Shown here: positions 36,899-48,165 of the stretch, piece after piece
How the letters are laid out: each line of letters begins with the position of its first letter
Numbering within the stretch: the stretch's first letter is position 1
DNA from: Whalleya microplaca
Lineage: Eukaryota > Ascomycota > Sordariomycetes > Xylariales > Xylariaceae
Direction: 5' to 3'
DNA length: 64,000 nucleotides
Assembly: GCA_022497155.1 (NCBI GenBank)
Contig: MU385780.1
Location: 62,001 to 126,000 of the forward strand
The notes under the pieces: generated by a model
The model's database searches: none
What the model was told of the DNA's origin: nothing
What the model saw: only the letters and a program-made list of their open reading frames with translations
Program-made: the position numbers and the translations under genes

Positions 36899-38492
36899 AT
36901 GGCAGAAGACGGAGGTGTCGCACATCCTCAAGCCGGCGCAGGCGATCTGGCTCATCATCATATTATAACTGACCATCACAAAGACGAACCGAAACATGTT
37001 GAAGAAGACGTATATCCAATATCCCCGCGACGGAATACAACCACGCCCAACCCTTTCAGCCGCAGGAATACAAGTCTCGACCTGGACGACTACTTCGTGG
37101 GCTTTGCAACTCTCTTTCTCGTGAGCACTCGGCGTTGCTAACTAGACCTACAGTCGGGTCCTCGCGACATTAACAAGCACTCGAAATGGCCTCTGTTCAT
37201 GCAAATGCATGGCAGCATCCTGCCCAAGATGATCATCCCCCTCTTCGTCGTCGCGTGTTGGGCATCCCTCATAACCGCTATCCACAAGAACGTGCCCGGC
37301 GTCAACTTGGGTATTAGTTCTATCCTCCTTACGATTACGGGTTTCGTGGTGGGTTTGGGCTTGTCTTTCCGTAGTTCGACGGCATATGAACGATACGCAG
37401 AGGGCAGGAGGTATTGGGGCCAGTTAATCCTGACCTCCCAGGGACTCGGTCGAATCTTCTGGATACACTCTGTTGAGCGACCGGAATTTGCCAAAAAAGA
37501 CCTCCTGGCGAAGTTGTGAGTGTCACGCATATCTCGCGCATGTACATATACGGTGCCTCTACTAATGTATGAGTTCAGGACTGCGATGAACCTAGTGGTG
37601 GCTTTTGCCGTGTCATTGAAGCACAAGATACGTTTCGAGCCGTACACGTACTACGACGACATCGTGGATTTAATCGACCATCTCGACACGTTCGCGAAGT
37701 CCGCCACGAATGAACAGTCAGTTCGACCAAAACCGGGTCTGTTCAAGGCAGTTGGAGAGAATCTCGGCTTGTCGTTTGCGCAGTCGAATCCACGCAAGTT
37801 GATGAAGCGAACCAACAGCCCTCTTGGAAATCTTCCCTTGGAGATCCTTTGTTACCTGACCGCCTACATAGACGACCTAGTGGCTAATGGCCAGTTGCCT
37901 GTTGGGATGCAGCAGACGGCCGCCTGTAAGTGAGCGATGACCCAGGTTGCAGCCCCAAGTCGCTAACATACATACCTACCTGCTAGATAACGCTCTTCAG
38001 GCATTGAACGATGTAATGGTCAACACGGAGCGTGTGCTGAACACGCCGCTTCCCATCGCGTACGCCATCGCCATCGCCCAGATCACCTGGCTCTACGTAT
38101 TCCTCCTGCCCTTTCAGTTGCTCCCGGACCTCGACTGGATTACGATTCCGGCGACCGTAGCAGCAGCTTACATCATCCTGGGTTTATTCTTCATCGGACA
38201 CGAGATTGAGAACCCGTTTGGCAACGACGTCAACGACCTGCCTCTCGACCTCTTCTGCCACCAGATCGTCGACGATATGGAGACTATCTCGGCGCGCCCC
38301 AAGGCGCGTCTCAGCGAATACGTCGAGAACCCGCGAAACAAAGTTCTGTATCCCCATAGCGAAACCAGCTACACCGTTTGGGCTCAGCGACCCGAAGCAG
38401 CGATCCGTCACGCGTTGCGGAATCGGCCGCATGCCAACTATGATAGATTGGGTACCGCGAGAGGCGACAGGGTAGTAGCTGAGAGTGTCTGA
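36899..38492 (+). CDS. Bestrophin-like anion channel (UPF0187/RFP-TM family)
   Basis: Exons 36899-37096, 37154-37515, 37579-37925 and 37987-38492; 470 residues. After a polar His-rich N-terminus the protein reads DDYFSGPRDINKHSKWPLF, then membrane helices (MIIPLFVVACWASLITAIH, GISSILLTITGFVVGLGLSF). The family signature FRSSTAYERYAEGRRYW and the later LPFQLLPDLDWITIPATVAA plus FFIGHEIENPFGNDVNDLPL are typical of bacterial and fungal bestrophin homologues, which form pentameric chloride or bicarbonate-permeable channels; fungal BestA-type proteins are linked to weak-acid anion efflux. Intron 1 uses a GTGGGC donor and a GCTAACTAG branch. Family assignment is strong; ion selectivity is not readable. 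Confidence 0.9.
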
Positions 38493-40318
38493 GCGGAGCT
38501 TCTGTCTGTGCTTCGGGACCCTCGTGAGAAAGTACATCTGCGCTAGGCTTAGCCCACTTCTCTTTTCGATACGACTTATTCTTGAGCAATGAAGCGACAG
38601 ACCTACTCGCTGAGCGACTTCATCGGGCATACGACGCGTGTACATTAAGCCTTTTACTGTATTTTCTTGTAATCATGGGGACAGGGAAAGGTTAGCATTC
38701 GGCGATCGTGGTCTTCATCATAGGGTTTAGCGGGCATATTGGGAATGCGCAAAATTGGCAAAACAAAAGTTTCATTTCTAGCAATCAAGCATCTCATGGT
38801 TTATCTTTCTTATAAGAAAAAAGTTATTACATTCGAAAACTTCGTTCCTTTTAACGTCGTCCCCTGACGTTCTTGGCCAAGTTCAGAGCGTATACTGTAT
38901 TAGAACCGGCTTTCTAAAGGAAAAGATGTGTAAAGGATGCCATAATCAATTATACTACTTAGAATAGAATTGTGAATAGCCATTAGTATCCCAACGTATA
39001 GTTTTGGTTTTCTTCTATGTCATAACTGAGAAGGTGCTTGGCTTACGACGCTATTCGACAATTATTGGGTGCCTCCTAGGTCGGCGAGACAGGTCAGTAC
39101 AGGTCTACAACCTATCACCCTCGACTGTTGCGCATCTCGTGTGGTAAGTACAATGCAAAGTAAGATAATTCAATCGAGCTCGACATGAGAAATATTTTTT
39201 TGTTTTCCTTGCACTGTTCTGTTTGCAAGTTGAGGCTATTGGTATTGTACCTAATATGACAGAAAGTCTCTACCCAGTAAAGGGCAGCGATAAACTTCAA
39301 CAGATGGATTTACATCATACTTACTCAACTTCATATAGGCTCTAGTTCATGATTAGGAGTGTTCATACAGTTCAAATACACGTGAAGGTAAGTAACTATC
39401 CAATATGACGATTTGTCTTGTCAATTTTTGTGTCACGTCTTGGCCATCCATTGCTAAGTGATATCATGAATAAAGCAGGCTCAAAACAGTTATATAATGT
39501 ACACCTACCTCAGCGAAGTACGACTGATAATTGGCCGTGGTTAAGTAATATTCGTTCTAATTTGTGCTCAGGCATCCAGTTATCTAAGTGCTTAAGTATA
39601 TGAAACCCTTCATTGTGAATACATTGCACATTGAATCGATATACCTAAGGTAGTCTTGACACTTGAGCCTGGTGATGCAGTTGATCTTCTGGGGGAAAAC
39701 CTTGAGCCTGTAGTCATATGGAGGAGTATAGAACTGAGACTACATTAATGTGTACTCATGTTTAATTTAGAGGTTGCAGAAACAGTGCCATTTGTTCCAG
39801 ATTGAATGAATTGTGGTAAGAAAGAGCATTGCCTACTGTGACTAACACACCACACCCCAGCGAAGTCGGGTCACTGATCCCACTGTAGTTATGTAGCGGA
39901 GCGGCACATACGCATATACGTGTATGTATTGACTCAATTTGGCCATCTTCCGTCAGACTTTCCTAGGAGCGCAAACGGCCAACTATGACTTCTCTCTATT
40001 CGTCGGCGAGGACTCAATCGCCGCTTCTTCGAAGTCGCAGGACCGGCGTGAGTCAAGCACCACCGGCCTCGACGCCCAGCCATGTTGGAACAGATAATAG
40101 GTGCCTAGAATCGATCGGCATGAATACTTAACATAAGTACCACATGGCATAATTCCTGGGAGCAAACACATTTCCGACCTTTTTGACGAGAAACCATTCT
40201 CGCTCTATCTGATACTGCATTGTTTGATGCCAGTAGACGGCGCAGTTACGGAAGCCGCTTCGCGTCCAGTTGAACCTCTACATAACTGTCGAACCAACTC
40301 CTCTTCAGGCCCCTACTT
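38493..40318. other. Intergenic region, 1.8 kb
   Basis: AT-rich with no coding signal. I see no element boundaries or repeats of note. Confidence 0.45.
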
Positions 40319-43300
40319 ATGACCATGGACAATTCGGCATTAGGATATGATCTCCTGATTTTGACCGATGCTACGGCGTCTATGCATAGCTATCTGGAAG
40401 CATTGAACGCATCTCTACCAAGGATCATTGCCATTTCGGCTCTTACGAACTCCTTCGCCCGTATCGGCGTATTAGCCTACAGAGATTACTGCGGAGGTAG
40501 GCTGACTGAATGGTCAGGGTGGCATGGAAAGGGTGGCGAAACCAGCCGCGAAGATCTGATCAGATTCACCAAAGGTCTCCGAGCTGACTATGGAGGAGAC
40601 TGGCCTGAAGCCACCAAGACTGGATTTGCTAAGGCACATTCTGCCATGCGTTCCAGTGCAAAGACTCTGATCCTCCTCTACACTGACGCACCTCCTCATA
40701 TGCCTTGGAACACGCAGCCAAATCGCAAGAAAGAACAGGAATTCCTCCGCGATGGCGGCGGTTACAGCAAAAACAGTCACCTCTTTGCCGACTGGGTTTC
40801 CGCGGTGCGTACTATCGCCAGCGGAAAAAAGCAAGCCCAGGTCTTTGCCATAGTTCAGAGCCATTTGGTTGACACGTTAAGTCCGTACCTCTTCATGTGC
40901 CACCAGACTAAGGGATGTTGTTTCGAGATCGATGCCCCAGACTCCGACCTCATCAGTAGCTTGACTATGAGCCTGATACTCACCTGGCTTGGCGTTACTA
41001 AGCCTGGGGCTGCTAGCACAACAAAATTGGCAAGACTGCTCGAATACAAGGATACTTCTCGGTTGACTCGAATTAAGAACGAAAACGATCCAGAAGCGCA
41101 GCTGTATTTCCTGCAGGAGGACAAGAAACCACTCGAGAAGATCGTCCATGATAACATTATCCGTCGACAAGTTGACGAGAGCGATCTCAAGACGGCGATC
41201 ACCCAGAGGGATCCTCTAGTACAGGACTTTTCCAAGCGATACAAAGAAGATGAGGAGTATCGGGTTATTGTCGTAGAACATCTGAGGCAGATCATCGCGG
41301 AAGATGTGTTGTCGGTAGCGGTAAACCCTGTGTTTGGAAATCTATGGCGCGCTGTTTGCAACGACCGTACGAACGACGCCCGCGATTCCTTAATAGCACA
41401 ATTTGGTGCTAGCATTGAGCGGATAACTGGCTTAGACCAGCGTGCCAAAATGAAGATATGGCTTGACGAATCTTATAACTACGAAGCGGAGATAACGGAA
41501 CTTATCGAAAGTGTCCCGCAGGGAGACAGGTACCCCTGTGTATTTCTAGATCCAACTCTGGACTGGTCTACTGCTCCTATGGAGGGCGACCCAGGCAAAG
41601 GTTAGTGACCCTACCTTGAGCGAACTGTTGCTGACCTTTCACACCTCCGTAGGTGGTGCTTCATTCACACGCGGCGAGTTGCTAGAGATCGGCAGGTCCT
41701 GCGACCACAGGATCCTCCGACGGCTCGGGTGTGTTCTGACCAGACTGACTTATGTTGAATCAGAAGACGATATACCTGCTCATATAAGAGACCTGACTGA
41801 CAATGAAGTCCCTCGAATTCCGCTAGCATTAGCCGAGCCCAAATACAAGCAGCAGTTCTGGAAATTACTCTTACACCTTATTGTCCCAGGTACAAAGCTG
41901 GCTTCGCGACCGGCTGCTCTCCTCGCCGCATTGAGCATCAGAATGGGAATGAAGCCGTTGATAGCGACTGCAGATATCGAAATGATTAATTGGAGCAAGC
42001 AGTGGAACAAGCTCGACGTCCCGGAGACTTGGAACACCAACTGTCTTTCCCTGATCCTAGACGCAGACAAGAGCTTCGAAGCACGTCGCGAAGCAGGTGA
42101 AGTCGCAAGCAACGTTACCGAGAATGCAAGTCTCTTGGGTGTGAACGACCGCCGGCTATTTGAGCGACTTGTCGAGTACAGTCTGTTGAAGGCTAATATG
42201 GAAACGTCCTTACAAGCTCGTATCGGCTGGTGTCCCAACAAAACTAAGATCCCAATTGGACCCCTGGTGATATGCCGCATGTGCAAATTCCCTCGTTCTG
42301 TGACAATGATGGCAAAGCGAGGTGTCTGCGGTATCTGCGCGTGCCCCGAGAAAGAATATTGCCGCGGTCGAACCAAGAAACAAGCAATTCAAACCAATGT
42401 GTCGCAAGACGATAGAGAAGCCACGAAAGCGACATGGGTTGAATGCAGCGTTTCAACTTGTCGCGCACAATACGTAGTCTACGACGCGGCAAGCTTGAAT
42501 GTACGTCCAAAGTGCTATTACTGCCGGGAACAAGGAAAGGCAGCCTCAGGACACGGCAGAGAGCCTGTATCATGGGTCGAATGCACCAAGTGCTTGAATA
42601 GAATGATATGGCCAAAGGAATATCGACCGGCTGCCTTTTCGGTAACCGATTTCAAATGTCCAGCTTGCGACAGTGGTCATGCTACTATCATCGACGTTGA
42701 GACGACCCCAAAGATGCTATCTAGTGAAAATGGGACTTCCTGGCTTCTGTGCAACACAAATAACAAGATCCCAGATGCCCTTGCTGAACGTTCACTTTTC
42801 AAAACTATAGCAGCAGCAGGTACTAACAACTTTGCTGATATGGTCGAGATTCTTCCCAGATCAGAGACCGCGAGTCTGACCATCCGCGGCAAGGTTGTAC
42901 GCAATACTCCCGATATCAAGGAGGAATTGCGGCGCTGGATCGACTCCCGGCGAGCGGAACAGGGTATCTGCAGCCTCTGCTTCTCTAACTTTAAGAAGCG
43001 AGACCTGCATATGGCCTGCCGACGCCGGGGATGCGCGCAGCAGATATGTATCGGCTGTCGTCAAGGCTGGTATGGATTGAACAGGCGCGGGCGCATTATC
43101 AATGTTGCGGCCCTGAGCTGCCCCTTTTGCCGCCGGACGCCCGCCGCCAATGCTATCTCCGGGGTTTCTGGCGGGTTGAATTACCTAGTCAACCTGCGCA
43201 ATGCTGTCGAGGAGGCCGGTTCCTGGATCTATGGCTGGTGCGACGGCTGCGGTACTGCCAAGCGGTTCATGGAGCGCGTGTGTGCTCAGGGACCGCCCCC

Positions 43301-43595
43301 GGCATTGGAAGGGTGGAACTGCGACGAATGCAGAGAAAATAGTAGTGTGGCCTCTAAGCCGAAAGATGTCAAGATCATCAAGTACTGCCCTGGCTGCCGA
43401 ACTCCAACTGAGAAGATAAGCGGCTGTGATCATATACACTGTACTATCTGCAAGAACCACTGGTGTTTCTTCTGTGGCGAAGCGGTGGTTGAAAATGAGA
43501 TCTACAACCACATGTCTCGTGTACACGGTGGCTATTATGGGGGCAATGAGGCTGCTGATTATGACACTTCTGACACGGAGGATGGGATTGACTAG
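40319..43595 (+). CDS. vWA domain fused to RING-in-between-RING (RBR) E3 ligase-like module
   Basis: Exons 40319-41600 and 41653-43595; 1074 residues (a second ATG two codons on is equally possible). Residues about 10-225 form a von Willebrand A domain: YDLLILTDATASM has a DxTxS metal site (D17, T19, S21), followed by RIGVLAYRDYCGG, GGDWPEATKTGF and LILLYTDAPPH, most like the vWA of fungal alpha-kinase-type proteins. A helical middle region leads to three Cys4-type zinc pieces (ICRMCK..CGICAC, WVECSVSTC..CYYC, WVECTKC..CPAC). From residue 867 come a RING1-like block (CSLCFSNF to CPFC), an IBR-like block (CDGCGTAKRF to NCDEC) and a RING2-like block at 1006-1034 (CPGCRTPTEKISGCDHIHC). C1019 aligns with the catalytic Cys of parkin and HHARI RING2. 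It is probably a ubiquitin ligase; substrate unknown. Confidence 0.82.
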
Positions 43596-44076
43596 CAGGC
43601 AATTCTACCCAAAGGTTTCTACATTAGGATGGTAGAAGTCTAGGTTAGAGGTTGACGTGGAATATTTCTGATATAATGAGCACTGTTAGCTTAATGGCTA
43701 GTAATGAATGACACAGTTATTCCACTCCTGGTACTCTGGAGCCCCTTCTGCTCGTGCTTGCGTCTAGATGTAGGTAACTACGGCCCCTATATTAAGTTCC
43801 GGTACTGAAACAACCGATCACGTTGAACTTTAGAAACAATCACCTAAACGGTCGACTGGCATTATCGCCATGATTCCAGATAATCTGCCTTCTAGTTGGA
43901 ATTTTGGACATGGGAGAAGTTCAGACATGCCCCGTGGCCGAAACATCGCATTCCTTGGTCCAGATATGTATACGCTATGCGTCGGTATTGATATCATTAC
44001 CTCGAGTCCTATATTATCGTATTAGTACTGGCTGCTTAGATATCAATGCGGTGTCCGTCGGGGGTGCTTGACCGCC
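43596..44076. other. Intergenic region
   Basis: 480 bases between two plus-strand genes. There is no coding signal and no clear promoter element. Confidence 0.45.
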
Positions 44077-45612
44077 ATGGCCCCTCACCTGCATCGGAAG
44101 AGCGCGAAAAAGCAAACGAAGCACGAGGTCGACTACAGATACCGCTGGCCGACCCAGCAGACCCTCATCGAATCCCGTGACTTGAACGTGTACCCAGAGG
44201 GCGAGATCGAGCGGCCAAATTCGATGCGCATCAAGGCACTAGAAGCCATCGCCGTGCCGCTCCTCTGGATGAACACAAAGCTCGAGGATTGGCAGGATGA
44301 CATCGACCACCACGTGGAGGCTCTCGAGGCACGCAAGCAGAAACGCCCTAGTACGTCCACCATGTCTCTGTCTGCGCCCGAGAGCCCAAGGACAAGAAGA
44401 TCCCTGACTGGGAGCGCGAAGCCCGGAAAGAGCACACATCCGTATGATACCGGGATTGGCAGGACGGAGACGAGTGGAGGAGACTCGGAACACGCGGTGG
44501 ATCGTACATCGACGCCTCGGGCTAGGGGCCGTTGCCAGAGTCGAAGCAGGGTTAAATTTAGCAGTACGAAGCGGCTAAAAAGCCGCCAGAAGCAGAAGAC
44601 TCCTGATAAGTATCTTGCTGACGACTCATGCCCAGCCACGATACCTCTCTTGGAAGAGTCAGAGGCTAGGGCAGAGGCTCGAAAGAAATGGTGGCAGCGC
44701 CTCAGCAGGAAAACAAGCGCACAAGACGAGCAAGACTCTTATGAAAGAGACGTAAATCCGGCCCACGCAGAAGAAGCAGATGTTGATCAGGAAGAAGATC
44801 TGGTAGCCTTAATCAAACCCCGAGAAAAATGGAGGAGCGCCAGAGATCGCCGGGCGAGCACATACCCAACGGCAGATGTTGCAAAGGCACGCAAGTTAAC
44901 ACGGGCCAAACCGGCACAAAAGCTTTACCAGGAGGAGCTAGATTGGTCGCAATGTAGAAGTAAACGTCCACCAAAAGATGAGGTTGTCTTGCTCCATAGC
45001 AAGAGGTCAGCCCAAGCAAGTGCTCGGAAGGAATCGGTCGAGGCGGCCACCCGTTTCGCTGCGCCGCGAGACCGAGGGACAGCCAGCGAGAATGTAGCGA
45101 AGCCGCCGAACCCGAGGCATCCGTCTCGATCCTCCCCACCCCAGGCCCCAAGAACCTCTGTCTCGACCACGCCCTCCGCCTCCGTCCATCGGCCCTCCTT
45201 CGCACGCGAGCGCGAACTATTGGGCCGCAGAACCGACTCGTCGTCACCGAAGACGCCGAACCAGCTCTTCCGGCTCCTCGTCCACGGTCTGCGGAAATCA
45301 CCTCCCCCGGAGCAAAGTCGCGTGGCACGTCCGCCAACACCTCTGTCACGGATGGTTCGTGTTGACAGCCCTCACACGTCAGCCAGGTCATCGCCGGATC
45401 AGCGGAACTGGAGCTGGAGCTGGGTGCCCTTCTGGGGATCCCCAAGGCCGCTGGTGGAAACCCCTGATGTGTCCCCGCGTGGCACGGTAGGTGCTGGGGT
45501 AGTGGAGGAGGTGCCACGGAGCTTCTCGGCGGATGCTGACGCGAGCCGGAACGCGAAGGAAAAGGATGCGAAGAGGACGTGGATACGATGGAAGGATACG
45601 CGGACCGCGTAG
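44077..45612 (+). CDS. Basic, disordered orphan protein
   Basis: Single exon of 511 residues from the ATG at 44077 (MAPHLHRKSAKK). The only part that looks folded is residues about 15-90: VDYRYRWPTQQTLIESRDLN, then IKALEAIAVPLLWMNTKLED and a helix with WQDDIDHHVEALEARKQK. The rest is rich in Ser, Arg, Lys and Pro, with RARGRCQSRSRVKF and similar basic runs. It could be a nuclear or nucleic-acid-associated protein, but no domain is recognised. The long clean frame and coding-like GC usage support a real gene. Confidence 0.62.
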   Translation: MAPHLHRKSAKKQTKHEVDYRYRWPTQQTLIESRDLNVYPEGEIERPNSMRIKALEAIAVPLLWMNTKLEDWQDDIDHHVEALEARKQKRPSTSTMSLSAPESPRTRRSLTGSAKPGKSTHPYDTGIGRTETSGGDSEHAVDRTSTPRARGRCQSRSRVKFSSTKRLKSRQKQKTPDKYLADDSCPATIPLLEESEARAEARKKWWQRLSRKTSAQDEQDSYERDVNPAHAEEADVDQEEDLVALIKPREKWRSARDRRASTYPTADVAKARKLTRAKPAQKLYQEELDWSQCRSKRPPKDEVVLLHSKRSAQASARKESVEAATRFAAPRDRGTASENVAKPPNPRHPSRSSPPQAPRTSVSTTPSASVHRPSFARERELLGRRTDSSSPKTPNQLFRLLVHGLRKSPPPEQSRVARPPTPLSRMVRVDSPHTSARSSPDQRNWSWSWVPFWGSPRPLVETPDVSPRGTVGAGVVEEVPRSFSADADASRNAKEKDAKRTWIRWKDTRTA

Positions 45613-46808
45613 ATAGAGGGATGTGTGTGGCAGTACCCGATCGTGGTACGCATACATGGGCATGTCACAAGCATGCGTCCAGGTGTTTAATGCGGTTGCT
45701 AGGTCCGTCCTAGCAAACGGTTAAAGCACAGCAGGGCTGATGCAGATACTTAGGGGCGCTGAGAACGAGCAGGGGTTGATAGTGATTAGAGTTATAGTGT
45801 TAACTGATATATTATCTTTCATATTGAATTTGCCTCGTTGTATGATCGAGTCTTTTTCGTTGAATTTATGATACACAGTTTGTATCCTGCCAGGAACTAG
45901 CCTAGGTATCTTCATGCCTACGGCTGTCGATAGATTGTATTCTCTAATTATCCCTTCTCCAAGAGCCGAAGAAGCGAGCTGGCGAGGTAACAAGTCTCGG
46001 TACTTCCCAGCCTTTCAGGTTCTCAGACTATAATATGACATGTAGTATTTCAAGACGGAGATAAAGCTGGTGGAAAGAAGTTTATTGGTGGCTCATGAGA
46101 TAGGGGGCTTGTTACATAAGTTGGTAGTCAGGCAGTGAGGCAATTACTAACTAGTTACAGAGTAGGTAGTTAGATGTGATTGATATGTTATACTTCATAA
46201 TTATTCGGATCTAATGGATATCCACTGCCCCTATTGTGTACTAATGAGAATTCTCTTGATTGTATGTACGGTGAGCTGTGATGGGATCTAGGTATACTTA
46301 CTTGCTATTACGTCAATTAGAAAGCACATACGGAGTATAGTTAAGCCTCTGAAAAGCTTGTATACAGATAAGCCTCCATAAAGAGGGACAGCAGATTTCG
46401 GACCCATATCGGCACCGAGGCTTGGCTTCTTTATTACTGGTATCTATCCAGGTAGTCAAACGGGACCAAGTGGGATGGAGGGGCAGGATGATGCAATCTC
46501 AACGGATCTCACAGTAGGTAGAAACTTATGGCGCCCGGCAAAGCTATAACTTGAGCTGCTTTAGGAAAATTGCTGCGAGAGATGCAATTGATGCAATTAC
46601 AAACCAGTGCCCCTCTCCGTCCATATTTACAGCTTTAGTCTGTATCTGAAAAGGTTTCTTCTTTCTCTACATATTTCAAGTCCCCCGTTCACCATCCTGC
46701 TCTGTCCATCAATTCGTCCTCTGGCCGTAACTGTGTCGAGAATTGGTGCCTTTCCATCTACTTATACCTCCGATCATCTTTGAACTCGCCCACACCACAA
46801 GACTCAAG
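45613..46808. other. Intergenic region
   Basis: 1.2 kb without coding signal, AT-rich in the middle. The final 150 bases are pyrimidine-rich and fit a promoter for the hydrolase gene. Confidence 0.45.
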
Positions 46809-47895
46809 ATGGCTTCCAACCCTCCCAGCAAGTGCTGCATTGAAGGCGTCAGACACGAGTGAGTTATTTTCACATGTCCTAGACATATCCTAGGCAATCC
46901 TATATCTCAACCATCATGAGAATTCTACCTCGAGATTCAGTTTGTTATGAATTCCCCATCATATATAAGTCCCGATCTTGTTTTCGTACCTCCCCCACCC
47001 TCTTTGCAAACGACTACCCCTCTTCTCATGGAATCTTATCATCTTACATGGTAACATAGCATGAAGCTAACACACACACTAGCGGCGAGCCTACCGGCAT
47101 CGACCTCAAGGTCGGCAAGTACGACGCGTACCTGGCTACGCCGGACCCGGCCAAGGCACACAAGGACGCCGCCATCTTGTACATCCCCGACATCATCAGC
47201 ATCTTCCAGAACAGCAAGCTGCTGGCCGATCAGTACGCCGCCAACGGTTACTTGACGCTCATCATCGACGTCTTCAACGGCGATGCCCTGTCTCTCAACC
47301 GCCCCGGCGACTTTGACTTCATGAAGTGGCTCACCCAGGGCACCACCGGCGATAACCCCCATACCACGGAGGCCGTCGACCCCATCGTCGAGGAGGCTAT
47401 CAAGTACCTGAAAGAGGAGAAGGGCGTGAAGAAGTTGGGCGCCGTGGGCTACTGTTTTGGTGCTAAGGTGAGTAATGTCTTCCTGTTTTTTCCCCCTTGA
47501 AATATATATATATATATATATATATATTATTTTCGGAAATTGTTGATTTATTCTAACTTGTGATGCGAATGTAGTACGTGGCCCGCCACTACAAGTCCGG
47601 CATCCAGGTCGGGTACGTGGCACACCCGAGCTTCGTGGACGAGGACGAGCTCGAGGGCTTCAAGGCGCCGTTGGCGATCTCGGCTGCCGAGACCGATGCC
47701 ATCTTCCCGGCTGAGAAGCGCCACCGGTCCGAGGAAATCCTCGCCAAGAACGGCTTCCCCTACCAGATCTACCTGTACTCCCAGGTCGTGCATGGGTTCA
47801 GTGTCCGCTGTGACACGAGCAAGAAGATCGAGAAGTTCGCCAAAGAGCAGGCCTTCCTGCAGGCTGTCACCTGGTTCGACAACTGGTTGATATGA
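46809..47895 (+). CDS. Dienelactone hydrolase family protein
   Basis: Exons 46809-46858, 47083-47467 and 47575-47895; 251 residues, normal for the family. An alpha/beta-hydrolase that opens dienelactones or related esters; in fungi the natural substrate is often unknown. The start MASNPPSKCCIEGVRHDGEP has the usual Cys-Cys N-terminus. The nucleophile elbow GYCFGAK places Cys at 141; Asp186 (AETDAIFP) and His218 (VVHGFSVRCD) complete a Cys-Asp-His triad, so it should be active. Intron 1 is long (224 nt); intron 2 contains a (TA)n microsatellite. It is convergent with the WW/FF gene, 270 bases away. Confidence 0.92.
47502..47528. repeat. (TA)n microsatellite in intron 2 of the hydrolase gene
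   Basis: About 13 TA units, starting about 35 bases into the intron; repeat length is likely to vary between strains. Confidence 0.75.
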
Positions 47896-48165
47896 CTTGG
47901 TCATAGTGATGACGATAAGGTTGCGAGGGGGAGGCTCTGAGTGATAAGAGTAAAAGAGTGACACGGATGGATTCATGGAGATATGAAGGACCGCGGATGC
48001 CTTTAGCCTGATGATTAATGACCTAGACAAGTAAAAAAAAAAAAAGAATTTGAACAAATCAAATGACACGAAGCAAGCCTGAGGTTCTTTTGGCACATTC
48101 GATGAGACTGCATGCGACGCATTTGAATGTCAATTTATTCATAATCCTTTCTCTCATCCAAAAAC

